64,000 nucleotides of DNA from Arthrobacter sp. Soil764 (GTDB lineage: Bacteria > Actinomycetota > Actinomycetes > Actinomycetales > Micrococcaceae): positions 62,001 to 126,000 of the forward strand of contig NZ_LMSI01000002.1 in the NCBI RefSeq assembly GCF_001428075.1. The letters are read 5' to 3'. Position numbers and translations under genes: made by a program. The notes beneath the pieces were generated by a model, which had not been told where the DNA came from, made no database searches, and worked only from the letters and a program-made list of their open reading frames with translations. Shown here piece by piece: positions 35,354-43,413 of the stretch (position 1 is its first letter; every line of letters starts with the position of its first letter).

Positions 35354-36254
35354 CCCAAAACCCGGTTCACCACCGGTTGAGCGGCGGATCGACGAACGGG
35401 CCCGCCGTGTCCTGGCCGCAGCCCCGGCCGGCGGCGGCAAAGCAAAAATGGTCGAGTTCGCGGTTTTCGTCCTCAAACAGGGCTGGGCCTGCATCTTTGG
35501 CGCAGCTCTTTTGGCAGCGCTCATGGCAGCAAGGCTCTGGTACCCGGACACTGCCGGCCTGGCGCGCAACGACTTCCTGACGATCACCGCCGTGATCATC
35601 CAGATCCTGATGGTTGTGTTCAAACTGGAGACGCTGCGGGAACTGCGGGTCATCGTGCTGTTCCACCTGGTGGGGACCGTCATGGAGCTGTTCAAGACGG
35701 ACGTGGGCTCCTGGTCCTACGATGCCGAAGGCGTCCTGCGCATCGGGGCCGTACCGCTTTTCAGTGGCTTCATGTATGCGGCCGTGGGCTCCTACATGGT
35801 GCGCGTCTACCGGCTTTTCGACCTGAGGTTCACTGCCTACCCCCGCCGGTGGATCACCGCCGTCGTCGCTGCCGCGATCTATGCCAACTTCTTCACCCAC
35901 CACTACATCTGGGACCTGCGCTGGGTGCTGCTCGTCGCCGTCGTCCTCGTCTATGGCCGGTGTGTGATGCACTTCCGGGTGTTCCGCCGGGTGTTCCGCA
36001 TGCCGCTGGTGGTCTCGTTCCTGCTGGTGGCGGTGTTCATCTGGCTGGCTGAGAACATCGCCACCTGGTCAGGCGCCTGGCTCTACCCCAGCCAGGTGGA
36101 CGGCTGGCACCCCGTGGGCCTGGAGAAACTGGTGGCCTGGTTCCTGCTGATGATCATCTCCGTGGTGCTGGTGGCCTGGGTCTACAAGCCCCAGCCCCTG
36201 GTAGTGGATGAGGCACGACGGCGGGAGGTCCCGTCGTCGGCTGCCTTGCGGTAA
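35346..36254 (+). CDS. DUF817 membrane protein
   Basis: GTG 35346 overlaps the oxygenase stop by 8 nt, so translation is coupled. The 302-aa protein has about eight membrane segments and the DUF817 signatures: FVLKQGWACIFGAALLAALM, FHLVGTVMELFKTDVGSWSYDAEG, GSYMVRVYRLFDLRFT, and FIWLAENIATWSGAWLYPSQVDGW. Function is not established. The last dozen codons (ARRREVPSSAALR) come from a GACGACGGCGGG-type hairpin that ends the gene, so the C-terminus was likely set by this repeat. Confidence 0.85.
   Translation: MPSPKPGSPPVERRIDERARRVLAAAPAGGGKAKMVEFAVFVLKQGWACIFGAALLAALMAARLWYPDTAGLARNDFLTITAVIIQILMVVFKLETLRELRVIVLFHLVGTVMELFKTDVGSWSYDAEGVLRIGAVPLFSGFMYAAVGSYMVRVYRLFDLRFTAYPRRWITAVVAAAIYANFFTHHYIWDLRWVLLVAVVLVYGRCVMHFRVFRRVFRMPLVVSFLLVAVFIWLAENIATWSGAWLYPSQVDGWHPVGLEKLVAWFLLMIISVVLVAWVYKPQPLVVDEARRREVPSSAALR
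36211..36246 (+). terminator. GACGACGGCGGG-family hairpin overlapping the DUF817 stop
   Basis: CACGACGGCGGGA pairs with TCCCGTCGTCGG in the last codons of DUF817, before the TAA at 36252. It has the same core as the intergenic hairpins elsewhere but lies inside the coding sequence. Confidence 0.7.
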
Positions 36255-36263
36255 GGGGGCCGT

Positions 36264-36306
36264 AAGGGGGGTCTGGCAAGACCCGTTTCAGCAGGGCCCT
36301 CGCTAG
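36264..36306 (+). promoter_or_regulatory. Operator-like site B (shared MmyB-regulon motif)
   Basis: The site reads GGTCTGGCAAGACC (36270-36283), then CGTTTCAGCAGGGCCCTCGCTAG. The core is close to sites A, C and D, and the CTCGCTAG tail is identical to site C. It ends 18 bases before the MFS start codon, so it must overlap or sit beside the promoter. Confidence 0.6.
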
Positions 36307-36323
36307 GGAAAAGGGAGCACGGT

Positions 36324-37562
36324 TTGATAGGGAACATGCCCCCCGAAACAACAGTCATCAATTCCAGCAAACCGCAGCCAGCAGACACCCGCGGACACCA
36401 CCAGGCCCGCTGGGGCGGTGTCTTCGCGATGTCGCTGTGCGTCTTCGCGCTGATCGCCTCCGAGTTCATGCCGGTCAGCCTGCTCACTCCGATGGCCGCC
36501 GAACTGCAGGTTTCAGAAGGGATGATTGGGCAGGGGATCGCGATTTCCGGTGTCTTCGCCGTCGTGACCAGCCTCTCGGTTTCCACCCTGGCCGGCAGCA
36601 TGAACCGTAAAACCCTGCTGCTGGGCCTGACGGCGCTGATGGCGGTCTCCGGGGCGCTGGTGGCCACCGCACCCGGGTATCTGCTGTTCATGGTGGGCCG
36701 TGCCCTCATCGGCGTGGTCATCGGCGGCTTCTGGTCCATGTCGGCAGCCACCGCGATGCGGCTGGTTCCGGCGCACCAGGTGCCGCGCGCCCTGGCGATC
36801 TTCAATGGCGGCAATGCCCTGGCCACGGTCCTGGCCGCACCCCTGGGAAGTTACCTTGGCTCGCTCATCGGCTGGCGCGGCGCGTTCTTTTGCCTGGTGC
36901 CCATAGCGGTGCTTGCCCTTGCCTGGCAGTGGATCAGCCTGCCGTCGATGAAGGTCCAGAAACGGGCATCCGGCAACGTGCTCGGGATTTTCGCCGGGCT
37001 TAGGAGCCGGCCCGTCGCCTGGGGAATGGCTGCGTGCGGATCCTTCTTCATGGGCCAGTTCGTCCTGTTCACCTACATCCGCCCGTTCCTGGAGACCGTG
37101 ACCCGCGTGGACGTTGCCACGGTATCCCTCGTCCTGCTGGTGATCGGCGTGGCGGGCTTCGCCGGAACGCTGCTGATTGGCCGGTTCCTGGGCAAGGGCC
37201 TGTACCGGACGCTGGTCATCATTCCGGTGCTGATGGCGGTCATTGCCGCAGCGCTCGTTCCCGCCGGCGGCTGGATCGCCGCTGTCGTGGTTCTGCTGGG
37301 CCTCTGGGGCCTGATGTCCACGGCCGCGCCCGTCGGCTGGTGGAGCTGGCTGGCGGAGGCGATGCCGGATGACGCCGAAGCCGGCGGCGGCCTGATGGTC
37401 GCGGTGGTCCAGACGTCCATCGCCATCGGATCCACGCTCGGGGGCGTGCTGTTCGATTCTGCGGGCTACCAGGCCACGTTCCTGGCCGCCGCGGCCATTC
37501 TTTCCATCGCCGCCGTCCTGACATTCCTGACGTCCCGGGCCACGGCCCGCCAGACCACATAA
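36324..37562 (+). CDS. MFS transporter, NepI-like (DHA1 family)
   Basis: The 412-aa protein has twelve membrane segments and resembles the purine-nucleoside exporter NepI: IASEFMPVSLLTPMAAELQVSEGMIGQ, GRALIGVVIGGFWSMSAATAMRLVP, APLGSYLGSLIGWRGAFF and PVGWWSWLAEAMPDDAEAGGGLMVAVVQ. TTG 36324 has AAGGGAG six bases upstream; ATG 36336 is the alternative. It is followed after 21 nt by a cupin gene, and preceded by shared motif B, so efflux of a toxic or signalling compound under MmyB control is plausible. Confidence 0.85.
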   Translation: MIGNMPPETTVINSSKPQPADTRGHHQARWGGVFAMSLCVFALIASEFMPVSLLTPMAAELQVSEGMIGQGIAISGVFAVVTSLSVSTLAGSMNRKTLLLGLTALMAVSGALVATAPGYLLFMVGRALIGVVIGGFWSMSAATAMRLVPAHQVPRALAIFNGGNALATVLAAPLGSYLGSLIGWRGAFFCLVPIAVLALAWQWISLPSMKVQKRASGNVLGIFAGLRSRPVAWGMAACGSFFMGQFVLFTYIRPFLETVTRVDVATVSLVLLVIGVAGFAGTLLIGRFLGKGLYRTLVIIPVLMAVIAAALVPAGGWIAAVVVLLGLWGLMSTAAPVGWWSWLAEAMPDDAEAGGGLMVAVVQTSIAIGSTLGGVLFDSAGYQATFLAAAAILSIAAVLTFLTSRATARQTT

Positions 37563-37583
37563 CCCATCCCTGAGGAGGAGAAC

Positions 37584-37997
37584 ATGAAGTACACCAAGAG
37601 CGGGGGCCAGACAGGAGCCGGCCCCAAGGAATGGTTCACCGGAACCGTGCAGATTGACGGCATCCGGAACCCTGATGAGCAGTCGGCCATCGGCTGCGCG
37701 CACGTCCGGTTTGCCCCCGGCGCCCGGACTGCCTGGCACCGCCACCCCAAGGGCCAGACCCTCTACGTCACGGACGGGATCGGGCTGGTGGCCCGGCGCG
37801 GCGGGGAGGTCCAGGAGATCCGTCCCGGCGACGTGGTCTACATCGAGCCTGGCGAGGAGCACTGGCACGGGGCTACCCCGGAGCGGTTCATGGCGCACGT
37901 CGCCATGCACGAAGCCGATGAAAACGGAGAGGTGGTCACTTGGCTCGATCACGTGACCGACGAGGAGTACGGCGCGCCTGACCAGGCCACTGCGTAA
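37584..37997 (+). CDS. Cupin-domain protein
   Basis: The 137-aa protein has a single cupin barrel: VRFAPGARTAWHRHPKGQTLYVTDG and IRPGDVVYIEPGEEHWHGATPERFM, with the His and Glu metal ligands. GAGGAGG precedes the ATG. It belongs to the group usually annotated as carboxymuconolactone-decarboxylase-linked or quercetinase-like cupins; no reaction can be given. It is 21 nt after the MFS gene in one operon, closed by a hairpin that begins at its stop codon. Confidence 0.85.
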   Translation: MKYTKSGGQTGAGPKEWFTGTVQIDGIRNPDEQSAIGCAHVRFAPGARTAWHRHPKGQTLYVTDGIGLVARRGGEVQEIRPGDVVYIEPGEEHWHGATPERFMAHVAMHEADENGEVVTWLDHVTDEEYGAPDQATA

Positions 37998-38044
37998 AGG
38001 AGAGCGGACGACGGCGGGAGGTCCCGGCGTCGTCCGCTCTCCTT
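37997..38044 (+). terminator. GACGACGGCGGG-family hairpin
   Basis: A 23-base arm (outer part AAGGAGAGCGGACGACG) starts at the last base of the cupin stop codon and pairs with its complement around a GG loop. One G-G mismatch interrupts it. It separates the cupin gene from the convergent universal stress gene. Confidence 0.8.
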
Positions 38045-38058
38045 CCGTGTAAGTCAGG

Positions 38059-38481
38059 TCAGTCGTCGTACGTGTTCGCGATGTAGACATCGCACGGGGC
38101 GTTGTGCGCCACGCTGTTGGCGACGCTGCCCAGGAGCCTGCCAATCCCGCGCATCCTGCGGTTGCCCACCACGATCAGCCGGGCATCGAGGCGGATGGCT
38201 TCTTTGATGAGCGAATCGGCTGGCTTGCCGCGCGAAGCGAAGTGGGTGATTTCCACTCCCGGATGCGATGCGCCGAGGGACTTTGCCACCATTTCCGAGC
38301 TGTCCGCGTTGGAGATCCGTACCTTATCCGAGCCCACCCCGAAGGTTTCGGCGTTCTCGACGTCAAAGGCGGTCACCACATGGAGGGATGCCCCCAGCGA
38401 CTCCGCCAGGCCCAGCGCCACTTCCGCGGCCTTCCGTGCCGACGGGCTGGCGTCCACGCCTACAACGATTACTCCGCTCAT
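38059..38481 (-). CDS. Universal stress protein (UspA family)
   Basis: ATG 38481 (MSGVIVVGVDASPSARKAAEVAL) has AAGGAGCAGG upstream. The 140-aa protein is a single Usp domain with the ATP-binding motif GNRRMRGIGRLLGSVANSVAHNAPC near the end (the G-2x-G-9x-G-S/T type). Such proteins bind ATP and accumulate on stress or growth arrest. It stands alone on the minus strand. Confidence 0.88.
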   Translation of the reverse strand: MSGVIVVGVDASPSARKAAEVALGLAESLGASLHVVTAFDVENAETFGVGSDKVRISNADSSEMVAKSLGASHPGVEITHFASRGKPADSLIKEAIRLDARLIVVGNRRMRGIGRLLGSVANSVAHNAPCDVYIANTYDD

Positions 38482-38571
38482 TCCTGCTCCTTTATCCAGT
38501 CCTGGCATCAACGTTCAGCTGCCAGTCTAGGCAGTACCCTCCGGAAGTCCTCGAATCACAGGTTTAGAGTG

Positions 38572-39465
38572 TTACGCGCGGATCTCGCCCTGCGCCGCTT
38601 CGGCGATGTTCTCGGTAACGGCCCAGGATGCCAGGAGCTTGAGGGCTTCCTCAGAGGGGCTGCCGGGAGTGGCGGGATAAACGGTGAGGGTGTGCCCCGG
38701 GTCCTCTTCAAGGCCCAAGACCTGGTAATTCAGTTCCAAGAGGCCCACTACCGGGTGCTGGAAGAACTTGGTTCCCGCGTAGTGGCGGCGGACATTGTGG
38801 GCTGCCCAGAGCGTTCGGAATTCATCGCTGCGCATGGACAGTTCACCGATGAGTTCGGCGATGCCCTTGTCATGGGGGTTGCGGCCGGCCTCACGGCGGA
38901 GGATGGCCACGTTTGTGTTGGCGGCCCGGTCCCAGTCCGTGTAGAAGTTGTGGGCCCGCGGGTCCAGGAAGATGAAGCGGGAGTGGTTTGCAGGCCGTGC
39001 GGGGCTGCGGTACATGTCCGAATACAGGGCGTAGCCCAGGGTATTGGCGGCCACGATGTCCAGCCGGTTGTTGCCGATGAAGGCAGGCGCCCCGGTGATG
39101 GTGTCCAAAAGGTACTGCAGTTCCGGACGGACCTTCGAGGGGGCGGAACCGCCCGTTCCCGCGGCCCTCTTGCGGCCCGAGGTGTTGGCGGCACGGGCCA
39201 GGTCGTAGAGGTGGTCGTGCTCGGCGCGGTCCAGTTCCAGGGCGCCGGCAATGGCGTCCAGCACGCTGTCCGAGACGCCGGAGAGATTGCCGCGTTCCAG
39301 GCGGGTGTAGTAGTCCACGCTCACCCCCGCCAGCCGGGCCACTTCCTCGCGCCGCAGCCCCGGCACCCGCCGCCGTCCGCCGTACGGTTCGATGCCTGCC
39401 TGCTCCGGGGTAATGCGCCCACGGCGGGAGGACAGGAACTGTCGTACCTCGGCTCGGTTATCCAT
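38572..39465 (-). CDS. XRE-family regulator with MmyB-like domain
   Basis: The 297-aa protein is closely similar to the regulator at 5008: [39 protein letters not shown] is nearly the same helix-turn-helix, and the ligand domain repeats LDTITGAPAFIGNNRLDIVAANTLGYALY, LDPRAHNFYTDWDRAA and HNVRRHYAGTKFFQHPVVG. ATG 39465 follows TAACGT by seven bases, so it is leaderless; GTG 39474 is the alternative. The two regulators having near-identical DNA-reading helices fits the shared motif seen at sites A-D. It is divergent from the alcohol dehydrogenase. Confidence 0.87.
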   Translation of the reverse strand: MDNRAEVRQFLSSRRGRITPEQAGIEPYGGRRRVPGLRREEVARLAGVSVDYYTRLERGNLSGVSDSVLDAIAGALELDRAEHDHLYDLARAANTSGRKRAAGTGGSAPSKVRPELQYLLDTITGAPAFIGNNRLDIVAANTLGYALYSDMYRSPARPANHSRFIFLDPRAHNFYTDWDRAANTNVAILRREAGRNPHDKGIAELIGELSMRSDEFRTLWAAHNVRRHYAGTKFFQHPVVGLLELNYQVLGLEEDPGHTLTVYPATPGSPSEEALKLLASWAVTENIAEAAQGEIRA

Positions 39466-39497
39466 ACGGAACACGTTACGACGGATGGTCCGGCCCT

Positions 39498-39540
39498 AAG
39501 GAGGTTCTGTCAGAACCAGTTACAGCAGCACCCTCGCTAG
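39498..39540 (+). promoter_or_regulatory. Operator-like site C (shared MmyB-regulon motif)
   Basis: The site has a perfect 15-bp palindrome GGTTCTGTCAGAACC (39503-39517), then AGTTACAGCAGCACCCTCGCTAG. A GTTTGATGGG element follows at the same distance as GTTTGATAGGG follows site B. It lies between the regulator and the alcohol dehydrogenase. Confidence 0.6.
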
Positions 39541-39589
39541 CGGGTCCCGGGCCGGGTTTGATGGGATTGTCCGGCTGCCGGCCAGGGTA

Positions 39590-39620
39590 GGACTCCCAAG
39601 ACCAGGTACAACAGGGCCAC
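39590..39620 (+). promoter_or_regulatory. Operator-like site D (degenerate copy)
   Basis: GGACTCCCAAGACCAGGTAC, then AACAGGGCCAC, matches the right half of site B (CAAGACC, GT, CA-CAGGGCC) but has lost the left arm of the palindrome. It is nearer the alcohol dehydrogenase start (about 80 bases). Confidence 0.45.
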
Positions 39621-39700
39621 GTTGTCCCCACTTTTTCCGGGGTTTGGTCCGAACAACCCCGGTAGCATTTTTGTTATCCCCAACAGATCAGAGGAGAACC

Positions 39701-40741
39701 ATGACTACCGTCAAGGCTTATGCATCCCCGTCCGCCACGGAGGACCTGGTGGCAACCACCATTGAGCGCCGCGAAGTGGGTCCCCATGACGTCATGATCG
39801 AGATCAAGTTCGCCGGCATCTGCCACTCGGACATCCACACCGTCCGGGGCGACTGGGGCCCGCAGCAGTACCCGCTGGTACCCGGCCACGAGATCGCCGG
39901 CATCGTCACCGAGGTTGGCTCCGAGGTGACCAGGCACGCCGTTGGCGACCGCGTTGGTGTTGGCTGCATGGTCAACTCCTGCATGGAGTGCGTCAACTGC
40001 CAGAAGGGCGAGGAACAGTACTGCCTCAAGGGAAACGTTGGCACCTACGGCGCCGTTGACCGCGACGGCACCATCACCCAGGGCGGCTACTCCACCCACG
40101 TCGTAGTGACCGAGGACTTCGTGGTGACCATCCCCGAGGGCATCGAGCTCGACGTCGCCGCACCGCTGCTGTGCGCCGGCATCACCACCTACTCCCCACT
40201 GCGGCACTGGGGCGCCGGGCCCGGCAAGAAGGTTGCTGTCGTCGGCCTCGGCGGCCTGGGCCACATGGCCGTCAAGCTCGCCCACGCCATGGGCGCCGAC
40301 GTAACGGTCCTGTCCCAGTCGCTGAAGAAGCAGGAAGACGGCCTGAAGCTTGGCGCGGACCACTACTACGCCACCAGCGACGAGAGCACCTTCAGCGACC
40401 TCGCCGGCAGCTTCGACCTGATCATCAACACGGTCAGCGCCTCGATCGACATCAGCTCCTACCTGGGCCTGCTGAAGCTCGACGGCGCCCTGGTGAACGT
40501 CGGTGCCCCCGCCGAGCCGCTCCCCGTCAACGCCTTCGCACTGATCGGCGGCCGCCGCTCGTTTGCCGGTTCCATGATCGGTGGCATCCGCGAGACCCAG
40601 GAAATGCTCAACTTCTGCGCTGAGCACGGCCTGGGCGCCGAGATCGAGGTCATTCCGGCAGAGAAGATCAACGAGGCCTACGAGCGCGTCCTCGCCTCGG
40701 ACGTCCGGTACCGCTTCGTGATTGACACCGCCACCCTCTAA
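39701..40741 (+). CDS. Zinc-dependent alcohol dehydrogenase (YahK/CAD type)
   Basis: ATG 39701 has GAGGAG six bases upstream. The 346-aa protein has the catalytic zinc ligands ([17 protein letters not shown]), structural zinc cysteines ([16 protein letters not shown]), and the NADP-binding motif [13 protein letters not shown]. It fits the cinnamyl-alcohol/YahK group of NADPH-dependent aldehyde reductases. Sites C and D and the divergent MmyB regulator suggest induction by aldehydes or related compounds (inference). Confidence 0.9.
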   Translation: MTTVKAYASPSATEDLVATTIERREVGPHDVMIEIKFAGICHSDIHTVRGDWGPQQYPLVPGHEIAGIVTEVGSEVTRHAVGDRVGVGCMVNSCMECVNCQKGEEQYCLKGNVGTYGAVDRDGTITQGGYSTHVVVTEDFVVTIPEGIELDVAAPLLCAGITTYSPLRHWGAGPGKKVAVVGLGGLGHMAVKLAHAMGADVTVLSQSLKKQEDGLKLGADHYYATSDESTFSDLAGSFDLIINTVSASIDISSYLGLLKLDGALVNVGAPAEPLPVNAFALIGGRRSFAGSMIGGIRETQEMLNFCAEHGLGAEIEVIPAEKINEAYERVLASDVRYRFVIDTATL

Positions 40742-40755
40742 AGCACCACCCACGC

Positions 40756-40791
40756 ACGGCGGGCCGGCTCCGAAAGGGGCCGGCCCGCCGT
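40756..40791 (+). terminator. Hairpin terminator with GAAA loop
   Basis: ACGGCGGGCCGGCTCC pairs with GGGGCCGGCCCGCCGT around the tetraloop GAAA, 14 bases after the alcohol dehydrogenase stop. CGTTCGC follows. Confidence 0.8.
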
Positions 40792-40818
40792 CGTTCGCGG
40801 CAGGGAGGTTCAGCGCAC

Positions 40819-41856
40819 CTACGGCGCGAGGCTTGTCAGGACCGCCGCGGCGGGGCCTTCCATGGTGTGCCGGTAGTTGATGCCGGCCCACAGGTTCAGC
40901 CAATCCGGCTCTCCAGCGGCTGCGGCGGCGGCCCGCAGGGGAGTGGTCAGGTGGTGGATCTCCGGGTACCCGTACGGGGCATCCGCATCATGGCGGCGCA
41001 TGAATTCGTTGTGCAGGCCGCGCGCATTGCGGCCGGAGAAGGCGCGGGTGACGGCGGTGGTGGTGAAGCGCCCGGCCGGCGACAAAGCCGCCCGGTGCGC
41101 CGCCTTGGTTCCTGCTTCATCGGCCAGGAGGAAAGCCGTTCCCGACTGGACCGCAGCCGCACCGACGTCGAGCGCAGCCCGCGTATCCTCCCGCGTCCCA
41201 ATTCCGCCTGCTGCGATGAGCGGCACCTCAAGATCGGCCAGCTCCTCGAGGATGCCGTGCAGGGGCACTGTGGGAGGCGGAGCAGCCGCTTTGAACGTTC
41301 CCCGGTGGCCGCCGGCTTCCGGGCCCTGGACGCACAGGGCATCGGCGCCTGCCGAAAGCGCCCGGAGTGCTTCCCCGCGGTCCGTCACCGTGGCGATCAC
41401 ATAGACACCGCGTTCGTGGAGCGCTTCGACAACCCCGGAACCGGGAACATCGAAGGTGAACGAAACAACCGCCGGTGCGAGCTCCAGCACGACCTGGAGC
41501 TTCTTGTCCCAGTCGTCGTCGTCATGCCGTGGCTCTCCCAGGCTGACACCGAAGCGTTCGGCGTCGGCGGCCAGGGACGCCGCGTACTGCTGCAGGGACT
41601 CCGGGCTGATGACCGACGGTTGGGGGACGAACAGGTTCACTCCGAAGGGCCGGTCCGTGAGCGACCGGACGGCTTCGATCTCGGAACGCATGGCGGCCGC
41701 AGTCTTATAGCCCGCCGCGAGGAACCCCAGACCGCCGGCGGCACTGACGGCGGCGGCGAGTTGCGGGGTGGAGGGTCCGCCGGCCATCGGCGCCTGGATG
41801 ACCGGGACGGCCAGTGACCCGGGATTGAAGCGGCTGGCGTTGTGCTGGGTATCCAC
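40819..41856 (-). CDS. Nitronate monooxygenase
   Basis: GTG 41856 has GGGGAGGA upstream and gives 345 aa. The TIM-barrel flavin enzyme signatures are VPVIQAPMAGGPSTPQLAAAVSAAGGLGFLAAGY, PFGVNLFVPQP, and QGPEAGGHRGTF with the His expected for class I enzymes. LIAAGGIGTREDTRAALDVGAAAVQSGTAFL closes the FMN phosphate site. It would oxidise alkyl nitronates with O2. It is monocistronic between hairpins. Confidence 0.88.
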   Translation of the reverse strand: MDTQHNASRFNPGSLAVPVIQAPMAGGPSTPQLAAAVSAAGGLGFLAAGYKTAAAMRSEIEAVRSLTDRPFGVNLFVPQPSVISPESLQQYAASLAADAERFGVSLGEPRHDDDDWDKKLQVVLELAPAVVSFTFDVPGSGVVEALHERGVYVIATVTDRGEALRALSAGADALCVQGPEAGGHRGTFKAAAPPPTVPLHGILEELADLEVPLIAAGGIGTREDTRAALDVGAAAVQSGTAFLLADEAGTKAAHRAALSPAGRFTTTAVTRAFSGRNARGLHNEFMRRHDADAPYGYPEIHHLTTPLRAAAAAAGEPDWLNLWAGINYRHTMEGPAAAVLTSLAP

Positions 41857-41919
41857 GTGTCCTCCCCGTCCTGCTGCGCGTACCTGACGAATGCTACGCC
41901 GTTCCAAGGGCAGAAAAAG

Positions 41920-41956
41920 AGCGGACGACGCCGGGTGGTGTCCGGCGTCGTCCGCT
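41920..41956 (-). terminator. GACGACGCCGG-family hairpin
   Basis: A 15-bp perfect stem (AGCGGACGACGCCGG) with a 7-nt loop lies 20 bases past the 64-aa gene's stop on the minus strand and ahead of the nitronate monooxygenase gene. The core carries GCC instead of GGC. Confidence 0.75.
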
Positions 41957-41975
41957 GCCTTTGGTGTTGGAGTGC

Positions 41976-42170
41976 TTAGAGAACCAGTGCCGGCTCTTCG
42001 CCGCGCACGCTCAGCGTGAACGTGTTGGGCCCGCTGCAGGTGACGGCGATCCGGCACGTTGTGGTGTTGTGGCGGGATGAAAGATCGGTAACCGCGGAAT
42101 CGAGGGTCTCGTGGAGTGCGGCACGGTCCCAGATCTTCAGGGTCACGGATTCGGCAGTGTTAAACGTCAT
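41976..42170 (-). CDS. Small protein of 64 aa, unknown function
   Basis: The protein (MTFNTAESVTLKIWDRAALHETL...) has AGGAAAG about ten bases before its ATG. It has one predicted helix and then beta-type sequence (TCRIAVTCSGPNTFTLSVRG). There is no membrane segment. A hairpin follows. No family is recognised. It is upstream of nothing on its strand but the nitronate monooxygenase, beyond the hairpin. The 230 bases on its other side (42171-42400) show no gene. Confidence 0.55.
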   Translation of the reverse strand: MTFNTAESVTLKIWDRAALHETLDSAVTDLSSRHNTTTCRIAVTCSGPNTFTLSVRGEEPALVL

Positions 42171-42400
42171 TGTTCAGTACTTTCCTGTATCAAGCCGGGG
42201 TTGAATCCGGTCAATGGCCTGTCCGCGCTCGGAGGGTCGGTGGCCTATGCTCACCGGTGGGCCTCGTTGCGTCACCAGGATGTCAAGGGCGGATGTTTCC
42301 GGCCCTGCTTATCCATAGTGCCCATGGGGGAATAGCCGGCTCAACCAAAACGCTCAATTATTGCGAGTGATTCTCATCACCTGTGACGGGTGCCACACTA

Positions 42401-43165
42401 TTAATCGCAGAAATGGGTTGGGATTTTTTCTTCCCCGGAAATCGACGAGATGACTGACGCGGCCACGTCCCTGAGCTTGATGTTGCGCGTGCTGGAAGCC
42501 CGGGTGAGGATGTTGAAGGCCTCTTCCCGGCTGCACCTGTTTTCAGCCATGATGGCGCCGATTGCCATGTCAATGACCGTGCGGGACTGCATGGCCGCGG
42601 ACAGGTCCTCCCGTGCTTCGCTCAACTGGGTAATCCGCAGGATCAGCCGGATGGAGCCGGCGGCCTGATGGGCGAACGCCTCCACGGTGCTGATGTCTTC
42701 GGCCGTGAACCCGTTGCTGCGGCTGGAGTAGAGGTTGAGTACGGCCTCTGCATCCCCCGCAAGATCCAGTGGAACGGCAAGGACGGACGAAACCCCGTGT
42801 TCCACGGCCGCCCTGACGTACGGTCCCCAGCGCTTTTCGCTGGCCAGGTCGGGAACCAGGAGGGTGGTCCGGTTTCGGAGCGCCGTGAGGCACGGGCCAT
42901 CGCCGAATCCATTTTGCAGTTCGTCAAGGGCCCCGGCCGCGGCATCGCTGGCCGCGACGGCCTGGGGCCTCCTGTGCCGAATGACGGTCACTCCACAATG
43001 GACTGTATTTCCCGATACGGACAACCGTGAAGCTGCCCTGACGGCCAGTTCCGCGAGGAAGTCACGGACGTCGCGACTCTCCAGCACCAATCGCTGGAAG
43101 GACTGTTCGGACTCCGAGTCGGCCAGGCCGTCAGGTTCCTGCAGCGGTCCCTTGTTGTCCGTCAC
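42401..43165 (-). CDS. GAF-ANTAR regulator (copy 1)
   Basis: The 254-aa protein has a GAF domain (about 25-175; DELQNGFGDGPCLTALRN, DLASEKRWGPYVRAAVEHGVSSVLAVPLDL, NLYSS) and a C-terminal ANTAR RNA-binding domain (SRTVIDMAIGAIMAENRCSREEAFNILTRASSTRNIKLRDVAASVI). ANTAR proteins act as antiterminators on nascent RNA hairpins. GTG 43165 overlaps the stop of the small gene upstream by 4 nt. It is the last of a five-gene minus-strand row, so it is probably cotranscribed with the others. Confidence 0.9.
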   Translation of the reverse strand: MTDNKGPLQEPDGLADSESEQSFQRLVLESRDVRDFLAELAVRAASRLSVSGNTVHCGVTVIRHRRPQAVAASDAAAGALDELQNGFGDGPCLTALRNRTTLLVPDLASEKRWGPYVRAAVEHGVSSVLAVPLDLAGDAEAVLNLYSSRSNGFTAEDISTVEAFAHQAAGSIRLILRITQLSEAREDLSAAMQSRTVIDMAIGAIMAENRCSREEAFNILTRASSTRNIKLRDVAASVISSISGEEKIPTHFCD

Positions 43166-43413
43166 TCGGCATCATCCCATGTGAGCTCGGTCAGAGCCGT
43201 GGTAACGAGCCCCACCTGGGCTGCCGGCAGGTGCAGGGCTTCGTTGAGGTAGGCGTCGAGGGACAGTTCGTCCACGTCCCCGCCGATGCCGTAGTAGTAC
43301 GTCCACAACTTCAGGAGTGGAAGGCCGGCGTCCTGGAATTGGCGCGCTGCTCCATGCCGCTGCTCGTCGGCTTCGATCAACTGGTCCGGACCTCCGGTCC
43401 ATTCGGCGTTCAT
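43162..43413 (-). CDS. Small helical protein (83 aa) paired with GAF-ANTAR genes
   Basis: The core LLKLWTYYYGIGGDVDELSLDAYLNEALHLPAAQVGLVTTALTEL is matched by ELWLKYFGMSGDAGEYEVEAYLQGLLSLPPVQRDLLALAANEL in the 108-aa protein at 44325. Both are predicted all-helical. GGGGGGAAAT precedes the ATG. It overlaps both neighbours by 4 nt (ATGA before it, GTGA after it), so it is tightly coupled to two GAF-ANTAR genes. No function is known; a partner or adaptor role is a guess. Confidence 0.75.
   Translation of the reverse strand: MNAEWTGGPDQLIEADEQRHGAARQFQDAGLPLLKLWTYYYGIGGDVDELSLDAYLNEALHLPAAQVGLVTTALTELTWDDAE

Noticed and set aside
36513..38144. A 543-codon open frame on the minus strand opposite the MFS and cupin genes
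   Set aside because: It is antisense to two clear genes, is rich in His, Gln and Gly as high-GC antisense frames are, and has no domain.
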